Shown piece by piece: positions 15,680-24,623 of a stretch of 59,918 nucleotides of DNA. The position numbers were made by a program, and so were the translations under genes. The notes below the pieces were generated by a model. It saw only the letters and a program-made list of their open reading frames with translations, made no database searches and had not been told where the DNA came from. Origin of the DNA: an uncultured Eubacteriales bacterium (GTDB taxonomy: Bacteria > Bacillota > Clostridia > Oscillospirales > Acutalibacteraceae); NCBI GenBank assembly GCA_934486895.1, contig CAKSQZ010000010.1, forward strand, positions 1 to 59,918. The letters are read 5' to 3'. Positions within the stretch are counted from its first letter, which is position 1; every line of letters begins with the position of its first letter.

Positions 15680-16270
15680 ATGGTGATCGTCATGCCGATC
15701 GAAGAACAGAAATACAGCAAATTTGTCGCAGCTATCACGCGAGAAGCCAACGAAAGCCGCGAGAGATTTATAAATGAAATGGAGCTGGTTAAAAAAGATC
15801 AGCTTGAAAAAGCACGCGAAAAGGCCGCTTCTAACTATGAAGGCAGAATCTTAAAAAAAGAAGCCGCCATTCGCGAGGACTGCGGACGCGACGCGTCGCA
15901 CAAGATACTTGCGCTTCGCCGCCGTCTTTTTGAAGAGCGCGACCATATAAAAACACAGGTTTTTGATGAAGCGCGCAAAATGATCAATGATTTCACAAAA
16001 AAGCCCGAATATGCAGAGTTTATCAAGCATTCGGCAGAAAAGCTCGCCGATGTTATTAAAGACGGCGGTGTTGTTTTGGCACGAGCTGAGGACGAAGCGG
16101 CTGTTAAAGCTGCTGTCGGTCCCGATACTGCTGTGCAGGCGGACGAGAGCATTATTCTCGGAGGCATTAAAGTCAAGCACGCCAATGTTGTTTACGACGA
16201 TACGCTTGACAGCCGACTTGAGAACTGCACCGATTGGTTTGAGCAAAACTCAAAGCTCGAGATAGACTAA
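15680..16270 (+). CDS. ntpE: V-type ATPase subunit E
   Basis: Subunit E is the long peripheral-stalk subunit. The 196-residue protein has a long charged helix (residues 10-110, rich in Lys, Glu and Arg) followed by a small alpha/beta C-terminal domain with GGIKVKHANVVYDDTLDSRL, the typical GG(I/V) segment and end of the family. Two starts are possible, ATG at 15680 after GGAGACAGG or ATG at 15692 after GGTGAT. The gene lies 16 bases before ntpA. Confidence 0.9.
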   Translation: MVIVMPIEEQKYSKFVAAITREANESRERFINEMELVKKDQLEKAREKAASNYEGRILKKEAAIREDCGRDASHKILALRRRLFEERDHIKTQVFDEARKMINDFTKKPEYAEFIKHSAEKLADVIKDGGVVLARAEDEAAVKAAVGPDTAVQADESIILGGIKVKHANVVYDDTLDSRLENCTDWFEQNSKLEID

Positions 16271-16286
16271 GGAGGATGAAGGAATT

Positions 16287-18041
16287 ATGGCAAATGTTAT
16301 CTTCGGAATTAACGGCCCTGTAATTACCGTTAAAAATTCCTCCGACTTTTCTATGCTCGAGATGGTCTATGTAGGTCATGAAAAGCTGATCGGTGAGGTT
16401 ATAGGCATCGACAATGATACAACAACTATTCAGGTTTATGAGGAAACATCGGGACTCACTCCGGGCGAGCCGGTTGAGACAACGGGAAGTCCGCTTTCGC
16501 TGACTCTCGGCCCCGGTATTATCAGCAATATTTTTGACGGTATTGAAAGACCGCTGCGTCAGATCGCCGAGAAATCGGGCGATTTCATCAAGCGCGGTTC
16601 GGATATGCCTGCTCTTGACACGCAGAAGCTTTGGGATGTCACGGTCAAAGTCAAGATCGGCGACACGGTTGAAGGCGGTCAGATCATTGCTACCTGCCCG
16701 GAGACAAACTCGATAGAGCACCGCATTATGGTTCCGCCGACACTTTCGGGCAGAATCACTTATGCAGCGCCGGACGGTCAGTATAAGGTTACCGACAAGA
16801 TCGCCGAGCTTACAGATGATAAGGGCAATGTCCACGAACTTACTCTTTGTCAGAAATGGCCGATCCGTGATCCGAGACCGGTTAAAAATCGTCTTGAATG
16901 TGTTACACCGCTGATAACAGGACAGCGTGTTATCGACACTATGCTGCCTATTGCAAAGGGCGGAACAGCGGCTATTCCGGGCGGATTCGGAACAGGTAAG
17001 ACAATGACTCAGCATCAGCTTGCTAAGTGGTGCGATGCTGATATTATAATCTATGTCGGCTGCGGCGAGCGCGGCAACGAGATGACACAGGTTCTGGACG
17101 AGTTCGGCGGACTTATTGACCCGAGAACAGGCAAAAAGCTGACAGACAGAACTGTTCTTATTGCAAACACTTCAAATATGCCTGTTGCGGCTCGTGAGGC
17201 TTCGATCTACACAGGTATTACCCTTGCGGAATACTACCGCGACATGGGCTATGACGTTGCGATGATGGCAGATTCGACTTCACGTTGGGCTGAGGCTTTG
17301 CGTGAGATCTCCGGCCGACTTGAGGAAATGCCCGCCGAGGAAGGCTTCCCTGCTTATTTGCCGTCGCGTTTGTCGGCGTTTTATGAACGCGCCGGCATCG
17401 TTGAGACTCTCAGCGATAAGCAAGGTTCGGTCACTGTTATCGGCGCTGTATCGCCGCAGGGCGCGGACTTTTCGGAGCCTGTTACACAGAACACAAAGCG
17501 ATTCACTCGCTGCTTCTGGGCGCTTGATAAGTCGCTGGCTTATGCAAGACACTACCCTGCTATCAACTGGATAACAAGCTACAGCGAATATGACACATCA
17601 CTCGCAAGATATTATGAGCAGAATGTTCACCACAACTTCATGGAGGCAAGAGCAAGACTTATCGCTATACTTCGTGAAGAAAATTCGCTGATGGAAATAG
17701 TCAAGCTTATCGGTGCAGATGTTTTGCCTGACGATCAGAAGCTCACTATTGAGATCGCGCGTGTTATTCGTGTCGGTTTTCTGCAGCAGAACGCTTACCA
17801 CAAAGAGGACACTTATGTTCCGCTTTTAAAGCAGTATAAGATGATGGAGATCATTCTTTATCTTTATGATAAAGGCAGAGATCTTCTGAACAGAGGTATT
17901 GCTATTCAGAAACTGGTCGACAGCGGACTTATGGATCTTCTGGTTAAGGTTAAATACGACATTGAAAACGACAAACTTGAAAAATTTGACGCTTTGAAAG
18001 ACGAGATCGATGAAAAGATCGCGGTCATTGCCAAGGATTAA
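16287..18041 (+). CDS. ntpA: V-type ATPase catalytic subunit A
   Basis: The 584-residue protein is full length for the ATP-hydrolysing subunit A. It shows the P-loop GGFGTGKT (about 231-238), the catalytic-Glu region CGERGNEM, the long A-specific insertion (about 115-190) and the ADSTSRWAEALREISGRLEE segment. It forms the A3B3 head with NtpB. Ribosome site AAGGAGGATGAAGG. It is preceded closely by ntpE and followed after 18 bases by ntpB. Confidence 0.98.
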   Translation: MANVIFGINGPVITVKNSSDFSMLEMVYVGHEKLIGEVIGIDNDTTTIQVYEETSGLTPGEPVETTGSPLSLTLGPGIISNIFDGIERPLRQIAEKSGDFIKRGSDMPALDTQKLWDVTVKVKIGDTVEGGQIIATCPETNSIEHRIMVPPTLSGRITYAAPDGQYKVTDKIAELTDDKGNVHELTLCQKWPIRDPRPVKNRLECVTPLITGQRVIDTMLPIAKGGTAAIPGGFGTGKTMTQHQLAKWCDADIIIYVGCGERGNEMTQVLDEFGGLIDPRTGKKLTDRTVLIANTSNMPVAAREASIYTGITLAEYYRDMGYDVAMMADSTSRWAEALREISGRLEEMPAEEGFPAYLPSRLSAFYERAGIVETLSDKQGSVTVIGAVSPQGADFSEPVTQNTKRFTRCFWALDKSLAYARHYPAINWITSYSEYDTSLARYYEQNVHHNFMEARARLIAILREENSLMEIVKLIGADVLPDDQKLTIEIARVIRVGFLQQNAYHKEDTYVPLLKQYKMMEIILYLYDKGRDLLNRGIAIQKLVDSGLMDLLVKVKYDIENDKLEKFDALKDEIDEKIAVIAKD

Positions 18042-18059
18042 CGGAAAGGAAGTGGCACT

Positions 18060-19436
18060 GTGGTTATCGAACATCTCGGGCTTAGTTCTATCAACGGCTC
18101 ACTTATAGTACTTGATCATGTTAAAAACGCTAAATTTGATGAAATGGTCGAGATTCGCCTTGAAAACGGCACAAAAAGACTCGGAAGAATAGTTCAGATC
18201 GACGGTGAAAGAGTTGTTATTCAGGTTTTTGAGGGCACAAACGGACTTTCACTTGTTAACACCGGTACTGTTATGACAGGCAAGCCGATGGAAATGGCAC
18301 TTTCCAAAGAGATCCTCGGGCGTGTGTTTGACGGTGTCGGCAGGCCTGCCGACGGGCTCGGCAGCATTTATCCCGAAACAACACGCGATGTCAACGGTTC
18401 TCCGATCAATCCCGTTACCCGTGAATATCCGCGTAACTTCATTCAGACCGGTATTTCCTCGATAGACGCACTTATGACGCTTATTCGCGGTCAGAAGCTG
18501 CCTATCTTCTCCGGCTCGGGCATGAAGCACAACGAGCTTGCGGTTCAGATCGTGCGCCAGGCTAAAATCGCGGGCGCTAATGAAAAGAACTTTGCTGTTG
18601 TTTTCGCCGCAATGGGTGTTAAAAACGATGTTGCGGACTATTTCAGAAGCTCATTTGAAGCATCGGGCGTTCTTGAGCATGTTGTTATGTTTTTAAACCT
18701 TTCAAACGACCCGATCATCGAGCGTATCTTAACGCCTCGCTGTGCTCTTACAGCGGCTGAATACCTCGCATTTGAGCACAATATGCACATCCTCGTTGTT
18801 ATGACGGATATGACATCTTACGCCGAAGCCTGCCGTGAGTTCTCCTCTTCAAAGGGTGAGATCCCGAGCCGTAAGGGCTATCCCGGTTATCTTTATTCCG
18901 ACCTTGCTTCGCTCTATGAACGTGCCGGCATGATAAAAGGACACGACGGTTCTGTTACACAGATCCCGATCCTCACCATGCCGAACGACGATATCACACA
19001 TCCTGTCCCCGACCTTACAGGCTACATTACAGAGGGTCAGATCGTTCTTGACCGTTCGCTCGACGGTATCGGCGTTTATCCGCCTGTCGGCGTATTGCCG
19101 TCGCTCTCGCGACTTATGAAGGACGGTATCGGTGAAGGCTTTACAAGAGCCGATCACTCGCCGCTTGCAAACCAGCTTTTTGCAGCATATGCAAAGGTGC
19201 AGGACGCTCGTTCGCTTGCCTCGGTTATCGGTGAAGAGGAGCTTTCTGCCGCTGATAAAAAATATATCAAGTTCGGTAAGCTTTTTGAGGAGAAATTCCT
19301 CACTCAGTCGCAGACAGAAGTCAGATCTATCGATCAGACGCTTGATCTCGGTTGGGATCTTCTGGGTTATCTTCCGCGCGAGGAGCTTGACCGTGTGGAC
19401 GACAAGCTGCTTGATAAGTACTACGTCGAAAAATAA
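18060..19436 (+). CDS. ntpB: V-type ATPase regulatory subunit B
   Basis: The 458-residue protein is the non-catalytic B subunit: it lacks a P-loop and has FSGSGMKHNELA where the catalytic subunit has its Walker motif. The SRKGYPGYLYSDLASLYERAG segment and GSVTQIPILTMPNDDITHPVPD are hallmark B-subunit sequences. The start is a GTG with a GGAAAGGAAG site upstream. It alternates with NtpA in the head of the V-ATPase. Confidence 0.98.
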   Translation: MVIEHLGLSSINGSLIVLDHVKNAKFDEMVEIRLENGTKRLGRIVQIDGERVVIQVFEGTNGLSLVNTGTVMTGKPMEMALSKEILGRVFDGVGRPADGLGSIYPETTRDVNGSPINPVTREYPRNFIQTGISSIDALMTLIRGQKLPIFSGSGMKHNELAVQIVRQAKIAGANEKNFAVVFAAMGVKNDVADYFRSSFEASGVLEHVVMFLNLSNDPIIERILTPRCALTAAEYLAFEHNMHILVVMTDMTSYAEACREFSSSKGEIPSRKGYPGYLYSDLASLYERAGMIKGHDGSVTQIPILTMPNDDITHPVPDLTGYITEGQIVLDRSLDGIGVYPPVGVLPSLSRLMKDGIGEGFTRADHSPLANQLFAAYAKVQDARSLASVIGEEELSAADKKYIKFGKLFEEKFLTQSQTEVRSIDQTLDLGWDLLGYLPREELDRVDDKLLDKYYVEK

Positions 19437-19454
19437 AGTTAGGAGGAGTACGCC

Positions 19455-20063
19455 GTGGCACAGGTATTCCCGACCAAGGGCAATCTGATCGCTGCGAAAA
19501 AGTCGCTCGAGCTTGCTAAAACAGGCTTTGAGCTGATGGACCGCAAGCGAAACATTCTGATTCGAGAAACAATGGCGCTGATCGACACCGCAAAGAGCGT
19601 TCAGAGCAAGATCAACATGACCTACGCAGTGGCGTATGACGCTCTGCAAAAGGCAAATATGACGCTTGGTATTATCGATGAGCTTTCGCAGACGGTGCCT
19701 ATTGATAACGGTATCGATCTCGATTTCAGAAGCGTTATGGGTGTTGAGATTCCTATGGTCAAGATCGATTATGTTTCTCCGAAAATTCTCTACGGATATT
19801 CGAGGACAAATGAAGCGCTGGACGATGCGTTTAAAAAGTTTGATGAGGTTAAGGTGCTGACAGTTCAGCTCGCTGAGATAGAAAACAGCGTTTACCGTTT
19901 GGCACAGGGCATCAAGAAAACACAGAAAAGAGCCAATGCGCTGAAAAACATAATAATTCCCCGCTTTGAAACAACGATCAAATTTATTTCCGACTCGCTT
20001 GACGAGAAGGAAAGAGAGGAATTCTCGAGACTTAAGGTTATAAAGCGGACAAAAGAAGATTAA
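19455..20063 (+). CDS. ntpD: V-type ATPase subunit D (central shaft)
   Basis: The 202-residue protein has long N- and C-terminal helices predicted to form the coiled-coil rotor shaft. The N-terminal FPTKGNLIAAKKSLELAKTG and C-terminal ALKNIIIPRFETTIKFISDS are the conserved D-subunit ends. The start is a GTG with AGGAGGAG upstream. It is the last gene of the V-ATPase operon, and a strong terminator begins two bases after its stop codon. Confidence 0.96.
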   Translation: MAQVFPTKGNLIAAKKSLELAKTGFELMDRKRNILIRETMALIDTAKSVQSKINMTYAVAYDALQKANMTLGIIDELSQTVPIDNGIDLDFRSVMGVEIPMVKIDYVSPKILYGYSRTNEALDDAFKKFDEVKVLTVQLAEIENSVYRLAQGIKKTQKRANALKNIIIPRFETTIKFISDSLDEKEREEFSRLKVIKRTKED

Positions 20064-20064
20064 G

Positions 20065-20105
20065 AAAAAGCAGAAATAAAGCGATGTGCTTATTTCTGCT
20101 TTTTT
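20065..20105 (+). terminator. Terminator of the V-ATPase operon
   Basis: A 15-bp perfect stem (20065-20079 with 20090-20104), T-rich at the 3' side and ending in five to six T residues. It lies immediately before the ribosome site of the acetyltransferase gene. Confidence 0.85.
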
Positions 20106-20121
20106 GTTAAGGAGAACATTT

Positions 20122-20796
20122 ATGAAAAATCAAACGACAAATGATTGGGATCGCATGATAAACGGGCGGCTTTACAATCCTTCGAGTGACGAGGTTGCAA
20201 AGAAGCACTCGATCGGAATGCGCCGCTGCGAGCGGCTTAACAGGATCTCGCTCAGGCGGGAAAATGCCAGGCAACGCGCTCTTAATAAGCTGATACCGTC
20301 GGCAGTAGGCAAAGCTTTTGATGTCTTCACACCGTTTCACTGTGAATACGGTGTGAATATTCATGTCGGCAAGGGGTGCTTTGTGAACTACAACTGCACG
20401 TTTCTTGATGTTGCGCCGATAACGCTCGGCGACGGTGTTTGGATAGGAGCGAATGTAACGCTGGCGACACCAAATCATCCGTTTATCGCAGAAGAGAGAT
20501 TGGTCAATGACTATCCGGACGGCAGACATGATCTTGAATATGCTTTACCGATAACCATTAAAAACGGCTGCTGGATATGCTCGAGCGCAACTATTTGCGG
20601 CGGCGTGACTATCGGAGAGAACAGTATCGTCGCAGCAGGCGCAGTTGTCAACCGCGATGTTCCGCCGAACAGTATCGTTGCAGGTGTGCCGGCAAAGGTC
20701 ATTCGGGCGATAGATGAAAATGACAGAATGAATGTTTGGGAGACATATACAAAGAATGTGCTTCCGATTTCGATGAGGAAAAAAGAACAAAAATAA
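20122..20796 (+). CDS. Hexapeptide-repeat sugar O-acetyltransferase (maltose/galactoside type)
   Basis: The 224-residue protein belongs to the Maa/LacA acetyltransferases, which move acetyl from acetyl-CoA to a sugar hydroxyl. It has the N-terminal maltose acetyltransferase segment (MINGRLYNPSSDEVAKKH), left-handed beta-helix repeats, the catalytic His in TLATPNHPF, the external loop DYPDGRHDLEYALPI, and the C-terminal GENSIVAAGAVVNRDVPPNS and GVPAKVIRAI. Start chosen at the ATG after AAGGAG. The V-ATPase terminator ends only four to five bases before that ribosome site, so there is no room for its own promoter downstream of it. Confidence 0.9.
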   Translation: MKNQTTNDWDRMINGRLYNPSSDEVAKKHSIGMRRCERLNRISLRRENARQRALNKLIPSAVGKAFDVFTPFHCEYGVNIHVGKGCFVNYNCTFLDVAPITLGDGVWIGANVTLATPNHPFIAEERLVNDYPDGRHDLEYALPITIKNGCWICSSATICGGVTIGENSIVAAGAVVNRDVPPNSIVAGVPAKVIRAIDENDRMNVWETYTKNVLPISMRKKEQK

Positions 20797-20917
20797 GCAG
20801 TAAAAAACTTTAAAATCAGAGTTCAAAATAATCAAAACCGGCAGCGTTTTTACAATTTGAAGAGTTGCAGAGCATAACATTTTTATAATAATTTTGTTTA
20901 ATTTGCCTATGTCTTTT

Positions 20918-20947
20918 TCGACAAAAAAGTGCTATTATGTTTATATA
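20918..20947 (+). promoter_or_regulatory. Putative SigA promoter of the carD-like gene
   Basis: TCGACA, an 18-base spacer and TATATA, ending 21 bases before the chosen start. The -35 matches five of six bases, the -10 four of six. Confidence 0.45.
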
Positions 20948-20968
20948 ACAAGTACAAGAGGTGAGAAG

Positions 20969-21475
20969 ATGATAAGCTGCGGCGACATCGTTGTTTACGG
21001 CACAAACGGAGTGTGTCGGTTCAACGGAGAGGTGCACAAACAAACAGCCTTCGGAACTGCAGATTATTTTGAGCTCGAGTCGCTTCGCGACTGCACGAAT
21101 AAAATGTATCTGCCGAAAAAAGATGAATTGCTCGGTAAATTAAGACATGTGATGACGCATGACGAAGCAGTGAGGCTTGTAGATGAAAGTGTGAGGGAAC
21201 AAGTCATCGTTGTGGAAGACGAAGCGGAGCGCAAGGAGCGGTTTTCGAGTATGCTTCACTCTAACGACAGCGCAATGACGATCCGCGTTGTCAGATCATT
21301 GATGAATATGCAAAAGGCGAAAGCGAAAGTCGGCGGTAAGCTTCACTCGGCTGATGAAAGAATGCTGAGACTTGCTAAAAAGATGATCGATGATGAACTT
21401 GCTTATGCACTCGGAATCGACACTGAAAATGTATCTGCCTATGTTTCAAAAAAGATTCAGGCAAAAGCTGAATAA
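20969..21475 (+). CDS. CarD-family transcriptional regulator
   Basis: CarD/CdnL proteins bind RNA polymerase beta and stabilise open complexes. The 168-residue protein begins with the Tudor-like polymerase-interaction domain (GDIVVYGTNGVCRF, then YFELESL and KMYLPKKDE) and ends in an all-helical domain (about residues 75-160, including ADERMLRLAKKMIDDELAYA). This is the layout of clostridial CarD-like proteins. I set the start at ATG 20969 after GAGGTGAG; the frame runs 25 residues further upstream over the promoter. Target promoters cannot be told. Confidence 0.9.
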   Translation: MISCGDIVVYGTNGVCRFNGEVHKQTAFGTADYFELESLRDCTNKMYLPKKDELLGKLRHVMTHDEAVRLVDESVREQVIVVEDEAERKERFSSMLHSNDSAMTIRVVRSLMNMQKAKAKVGGKLHSADERMLRLAKKMIDDELAYALGIDTENVSAYVSKKIQAKAE

Positions 21476-21476
21476 A

Positions 21477-21507
21477 AAATACGGTCTGCCTATGGCAGAC
21501 CGTATTT
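21477..21507 (+). terminator. Terminator of the carD-like gene
   Basis: A 14-bp perfect stem AAATACGGTCTGCC/GGCAGACCGTATTT with a three-base loop, followed by CATTTTAG. It separates carD from the ECF operon. Confidence 0.75.
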
Positions 21508-21515
21508 CATTTTAG

Positions 21516-21544
21516 TTGACATAAATCACAAAACAAGTTATAAT
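21516..21544 (+). promoter_or_regulatory. Consensus SigA promoter of the ECF transporter operon
   Basis: TTGACA at 21516-21521, exactly 17 bases, then TATAAT at 21539-21544: a full consensus promoter. The leader to the first ATG is only about 40 bases, too short for a riboswitch, so expression looks strong and possibly constitutive unless a repressor binds here. Confidence 0.9.
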
Positions 21545-21589
21545 AAATGAAAAACTGCGGTTTTTGCCGCTTTTAAAACTCGGAGCGAT

Positions 21590-22135
21590 ATGAAAAAGAA
21601 GATTATCATTTTATCTGCTGTTTTGGTTATCGTCGGTGCTATAGCGGCGGTGTTTTGTTTTCGCTCGGCAGATGATTATTATATTGATAATATCGATAAG
21701 ATAACAGCCGATTCAAAGACGGTTTTTTTGACGATACGTTGCGACAGTGTTTTTAATAATTACGACAAGCTGGACGATACATTGAAAAGCGGCGGATATA
21801 TCCCGAGCGACGGTATGATACTGAGGCGGACAGAATATGTCATGCGGGACGGCGACAGCGTTTTCGATCTGCTATACAGAGCTGTCAGACACGAAAAGAT
21901 CCAATTTGATTACAACGGCAAAAACAGCAATGCTTTCGGTACGGCTTATGTTAAGGGAATAGGTTATCTCTATGAGTTTTCCTGCGGCTCGACTTCCGGC
22001 TGGACATATGCTGTGAATGGAGTTTTTCCGAACTACGGCTGTTCCAATTACGAGCTTCACGATAAAGACGAGATCGAATGGATATACACTTGCGACCTCG
22101 GGCAGGATATAACGGCTTCGGGCGGTGTGAAATGA
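21590..22135 (+). CDS. Membrane-anchored transcobalamin-like (DUF4430) protein
   Basis: The 181-residue protein has an N-terminal membrane anchor (about 5-24) without a convincing lipobox, then an extracellular domain. Its GDSVFDLLYRAVRHEKIQFDY, GWTYAVNGVFPNYGCSNYEL and KDEIEWIYT segments fit the DUF4430/transcobalamin-like C-terminal family, the fold that caps cobalamin in transcobalamin and intrinsic factor. It overlaps ecfT by four bases and is the first gene of an ECF transporter operon, so it probably hands ligand to the S component. The ligand (a corrinoid or another small molecule) is inferred only from the fold. Confidence 0.75.
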   Translation: MKKKIIILSAVLVIVGAIAAVFCFRSADDYYIDNIDKITADSKTVFLTIRCDSVFNNYDKLDDTLKSGGYIPSDGMILRRTEYVMRDGDSVFDLLYRAVRHEKIQFDYNGKNSNAFGTAYVKGIGYLYEFSCGSTSGWTYAVNGVFPNYGCSNYELHDKDEIEWIYTCDLGQDITASGGVK

Positions 22136-22998
22136 GCGAGTTTTCAAGATTTCATCCGATGTCAACAGCTGTTTATTTTGCGCTTGTAATATTCATTAGC
22201 GCGTTTTCATTCGATCCGATAATAGCTTTGTCTTCCCTTTTGGGCTCGGCGCTTTTCTGCATTTTCATCTGCAATGAAAAAGGCAGATTTAAAAGCTTTT
22301 TATTCTATCTTTTGATCGCTGTTTTAATAGCTGTCACAAATCCGCTGTTTTCACACAACGGCAAAACACCGCTGTTTTTTATTGCGGACAAGCCATACAC
22401 CATGGAAGCTTTGGTATACGGAAGCGTCCTTTCATTAACGGTCGTGTCAGTTATGCTGTGGTGCAAGGCGTTCAGCAAGATTTTTTCGAGCGACAAACTG
22501 CTTTGTCTTATCGGCGGTATTGCTCCGCGTTTATCAACAGTTATATCTGCGGCACTGAGATATATTCCTCTTTTTATGCGGCGCGCAGGGACTGTCAGCC
22601 GTGCTCAACGCGCTATCGGGGCATATTCATCAAACAGTATTAAAAGCCGAATAAAGGCGCACTTGAATATGTTTTCCGCACTGACGGGATGGTCGCTTGA
22701 GAATGCCGCAGAAACGGCTAATTCAATGAAAGCACGAGGATACGGTGCTGCAAAGCGAACAAGTTATTCTGATTTTAAGTTCAGACTACGGGATCTCGCA
22801 CTGCTTATTATTTGCGTTGCACTCAGCACTCTGGTGATCTTATCGTTTCAGAGCTGTTCATTCTATCCTGAGATAAGGCTGCCGTCGATAGGCAATGCCC
22901 TTCCTTTTTACATTTGTTTTTTTATACTATCGATGATTCCATTTTTAATTGAAACGGAGGCGACATTCAGATGGATATATTGCAGATCAAAAATCTGA
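22132..22998 (+). CDS. ecfT: ECF transporter transmembrane component T
   Basis: The 288-residue protein is the coupling subunit of an energy-coupling-factor importer. It has five to six membrane segments and, in the cytoplasmic helices, SLENAAETANSMKARGYG with the Ala-Arg-Gly motif that contacts the ATPase grooves. Start chosen at ATG 22132, which overlaps the DUF4430 stop (ATGA); the frame extends upstream without a ribosome site. Its 3' end overlaps the ATPase gene by 28 bases. Confidence 0.9.
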   Translation: MSEFSRFHPMSTAVYFALVIFISAFSFDPIIALSSLLGSALFCIFICNEKGRFKSFLFYLLIAVLIAVTNPLFSHNGKTPLFFIADKPYTMEALVYGSVLSLTVVSVMLWCKAFSKIFSSDKLLCLIGGIAPRLSTVISAALRYIPLFMRRAGTVSRAQRAIGAYSSNSIKSRIKAHLNMFSALTGWSLENAAETANSMKARGYGAAKRTSYSDFKFRLRDLALLIICVALSTLVILSFQSCSFYPEIRLPSIGNALPFYICFFILSMIPFLIETEATFRWIYCRSKI

Positions 22999-24623
22999 AT
23001 TTTCGCTATCCGAATGCATCGGAAAAAGCGCTGTGCGGTGTTGATCTGGATATACCGTTCGGCGGTTTTGTTATGCTGTACGGTTGTTCGGGAAGCGGAA
23101 AAACGACGCTTTTGAAGCTTTTAAAACATCAGGTTGCGCCATTTGGCGATAGAAGCGGCGATATTGTTTACTTCGGCAAGCCGATAGGCGAGCTTTCCGA
23201 CAAGGATCACGCTGCGCAAATCGGCTTTGTCGGGCAGTTTACCGATGAGCAGATCGTGACAGACAAGGTCTGGCATGAGCTTGCATTCGGGCTTGAAAAT
23301 CTCGGGATCGACAAAAGTGTTATTCGCCGCAGAGTCGGCGAAACCGCCAGCTATTTCGGTATTCAAAGCTGGTACAGAAAAAATGTCGATGAGCTTTCGG
23401 GCGGGCAAAAACAGCTTTTAAATCTTGCGGCAGTTATGGTCATGCGTCCGAAATTGCTGCTGCTCGATGAACCGTGCGCTCAGCTTGATCCTATCGCGGC
23501 AGGTGAGCTTATAAATGTTTTGACACGGCTTAACCGTGAGCTTGGAACAACAATTATCATTGCGGAACACCGCACGGAAGAGCTGTTTCCTGTTGCTGAT
23601 AAGGTCGTTGTTATGAAGTGCGGCGAGATCATAGCAGCAGGAAAGCCAGGCGAGATCGGAGTTGAACTCAGCGATCATGAGGAGTTTATCGGTTTTCCGT
23701 CCTCAATGAGGATATGGAAAGGGCTTTCGCTTCAAGGCAAATGCCCTGTATCGGTTCGGCAAAGCCGCGATATGATGTTTGAAAGGTATTCGGATAAGGC
23801 AGGCAGGTCTGTTGCGATCAGCCAAAAAGAGCCGATAGAGGCTGTGATAAAAGCTCGAAATGTTTATTTCAGATATAATAAAAATGACGACGATATTATC
23901 AGTGATCTTTCGCTTACAGTCGGAAAAGGCGAGATCTACAGTATTCTCGGAGGGAACGGCAGCGGCAAGACAACTGCGCTTAATCTGATAGCGGGGCTTA
24001 ATAAGCCGTATAGCGGAAAGATCGAGATCTGCGGCAAGCCTATTCATAAGTATAAGGACAATTCGCTTTACCGCGGGCTGCTTTCGCTGATGCCGCAGGA
24101 GCCTCGCGCGATGTTTTTGAAGGACACGGTCATAGAAGATCTCGATGATACCCTTTGCAGCTCTGGCGCAGGTAATGCCGCCGAGCGAGAGGCTGATATA
24201 TCCGACTGCGCCCGTATGCTCAAAATCGAGCCGCTTTTAAAGCGGCATCCTTATGATTTAAGCGGCGGAGAAATTCAGAAATGCGCTATGGCAAAACTAT
24301 TGCTTACAAAGCCGCAGATACTGCTTTTGGACGAGCCGACAAAGGGGCTCGACTCAGCTTTCAAGCATGAGCTTGCATGTGTGCTGAGGCGGCTTAAAAG
24401 CGGCGGAATGACAATACTTGCAGTTACTCATGATATCGAGTTTGCGGCGATGATCTCGGATAAATGCGCACTATTTTTCGACGGCGGAGTTATCAGCGAA
24501 GGTGAGCCGCATGAGTTTTTCTCGGACAATGATCATTACACTACCGCGGCGGCGAGAATATCAAGAGGGCTGTTTGAAAACGCGGTGCTTTGCGAGGATG
24601 TGATCGAACTATGCAGTCGCTGA
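22971..24623 (+). CDS. ECF transporter fused double ATPase (EcfA1A2-like)
   Basis: The 550-residue protein contains two complete ABC ATPase domains in one chain, instead of the separate EcfA1 and EcfA2 found in most Firmicutes. Domain 1 has Walker A GCSGSGKTT (38-46), signature LSGGQKQ and Walker B LLLLDEP. Domain 2 has Walker A GGNGSGKTT (about 326-334), signature LSGGEIQ and Walker B ILLLDEP. Both carry switch histidines (AEHRTEE, VTHDIE). It lies between ecfT and the S component with overlaps on both sides. It should power the adjacent importer. Confidence 0.93.
   Translation: MDILQIKNLNFRYPNASEKALCGVDLDIPFGGFVMLYGCSGSGKTTLLKLLKHQVAPFGDRSGDIVYFGKPIGELSDKDHAAQIGFVGQFTDEQIVTDKVWHELAFGLENLGIDKSVIRRRVGETASYFGIQSWYRKNVDELSGGQKQLLNLAAVMVMRPKLLLLDEPCAQLDPIAAGELINVLTRLNRELGTTIIIAEHRTEELFPVADKVVVMKCGEIIAAGKPGEIGVELSDHEEFIGFPSSMRIWKGLSLQGKCPVSVRQSRDMMFERYSDKAGRSVAISQKEPIEAVIKARNVYFRYNKNDDDIISDLSLTVGKGEIYSILGGNGSGKTTALNLIAGLNKPYSGKIEICGKPIHKYKDNSLYRGLLSLMPQEPRAMFLKDTVIEDLDDTLCSSGAGNAAEREADISDCARMLKIEPLLKRHPYDLSGGEIQKCAMAKLLLTKPQILLLDEPTKGLDSAFKHELACVLRRLKSGGMTILAVTHDIEFAAMISDKCALFFDGGVISEGEPHEFFSDNDHYTTAAARISRGLFENAVLCEDVIELCSR

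Noticed and set aside
21545..21589. Cobalamin riboswitch before the ECF operon
   Set aside because: Only about 40 bases separate the transcription start from the first ATG, too little for a cobalamin riboswitch, and no B12 box was seen.
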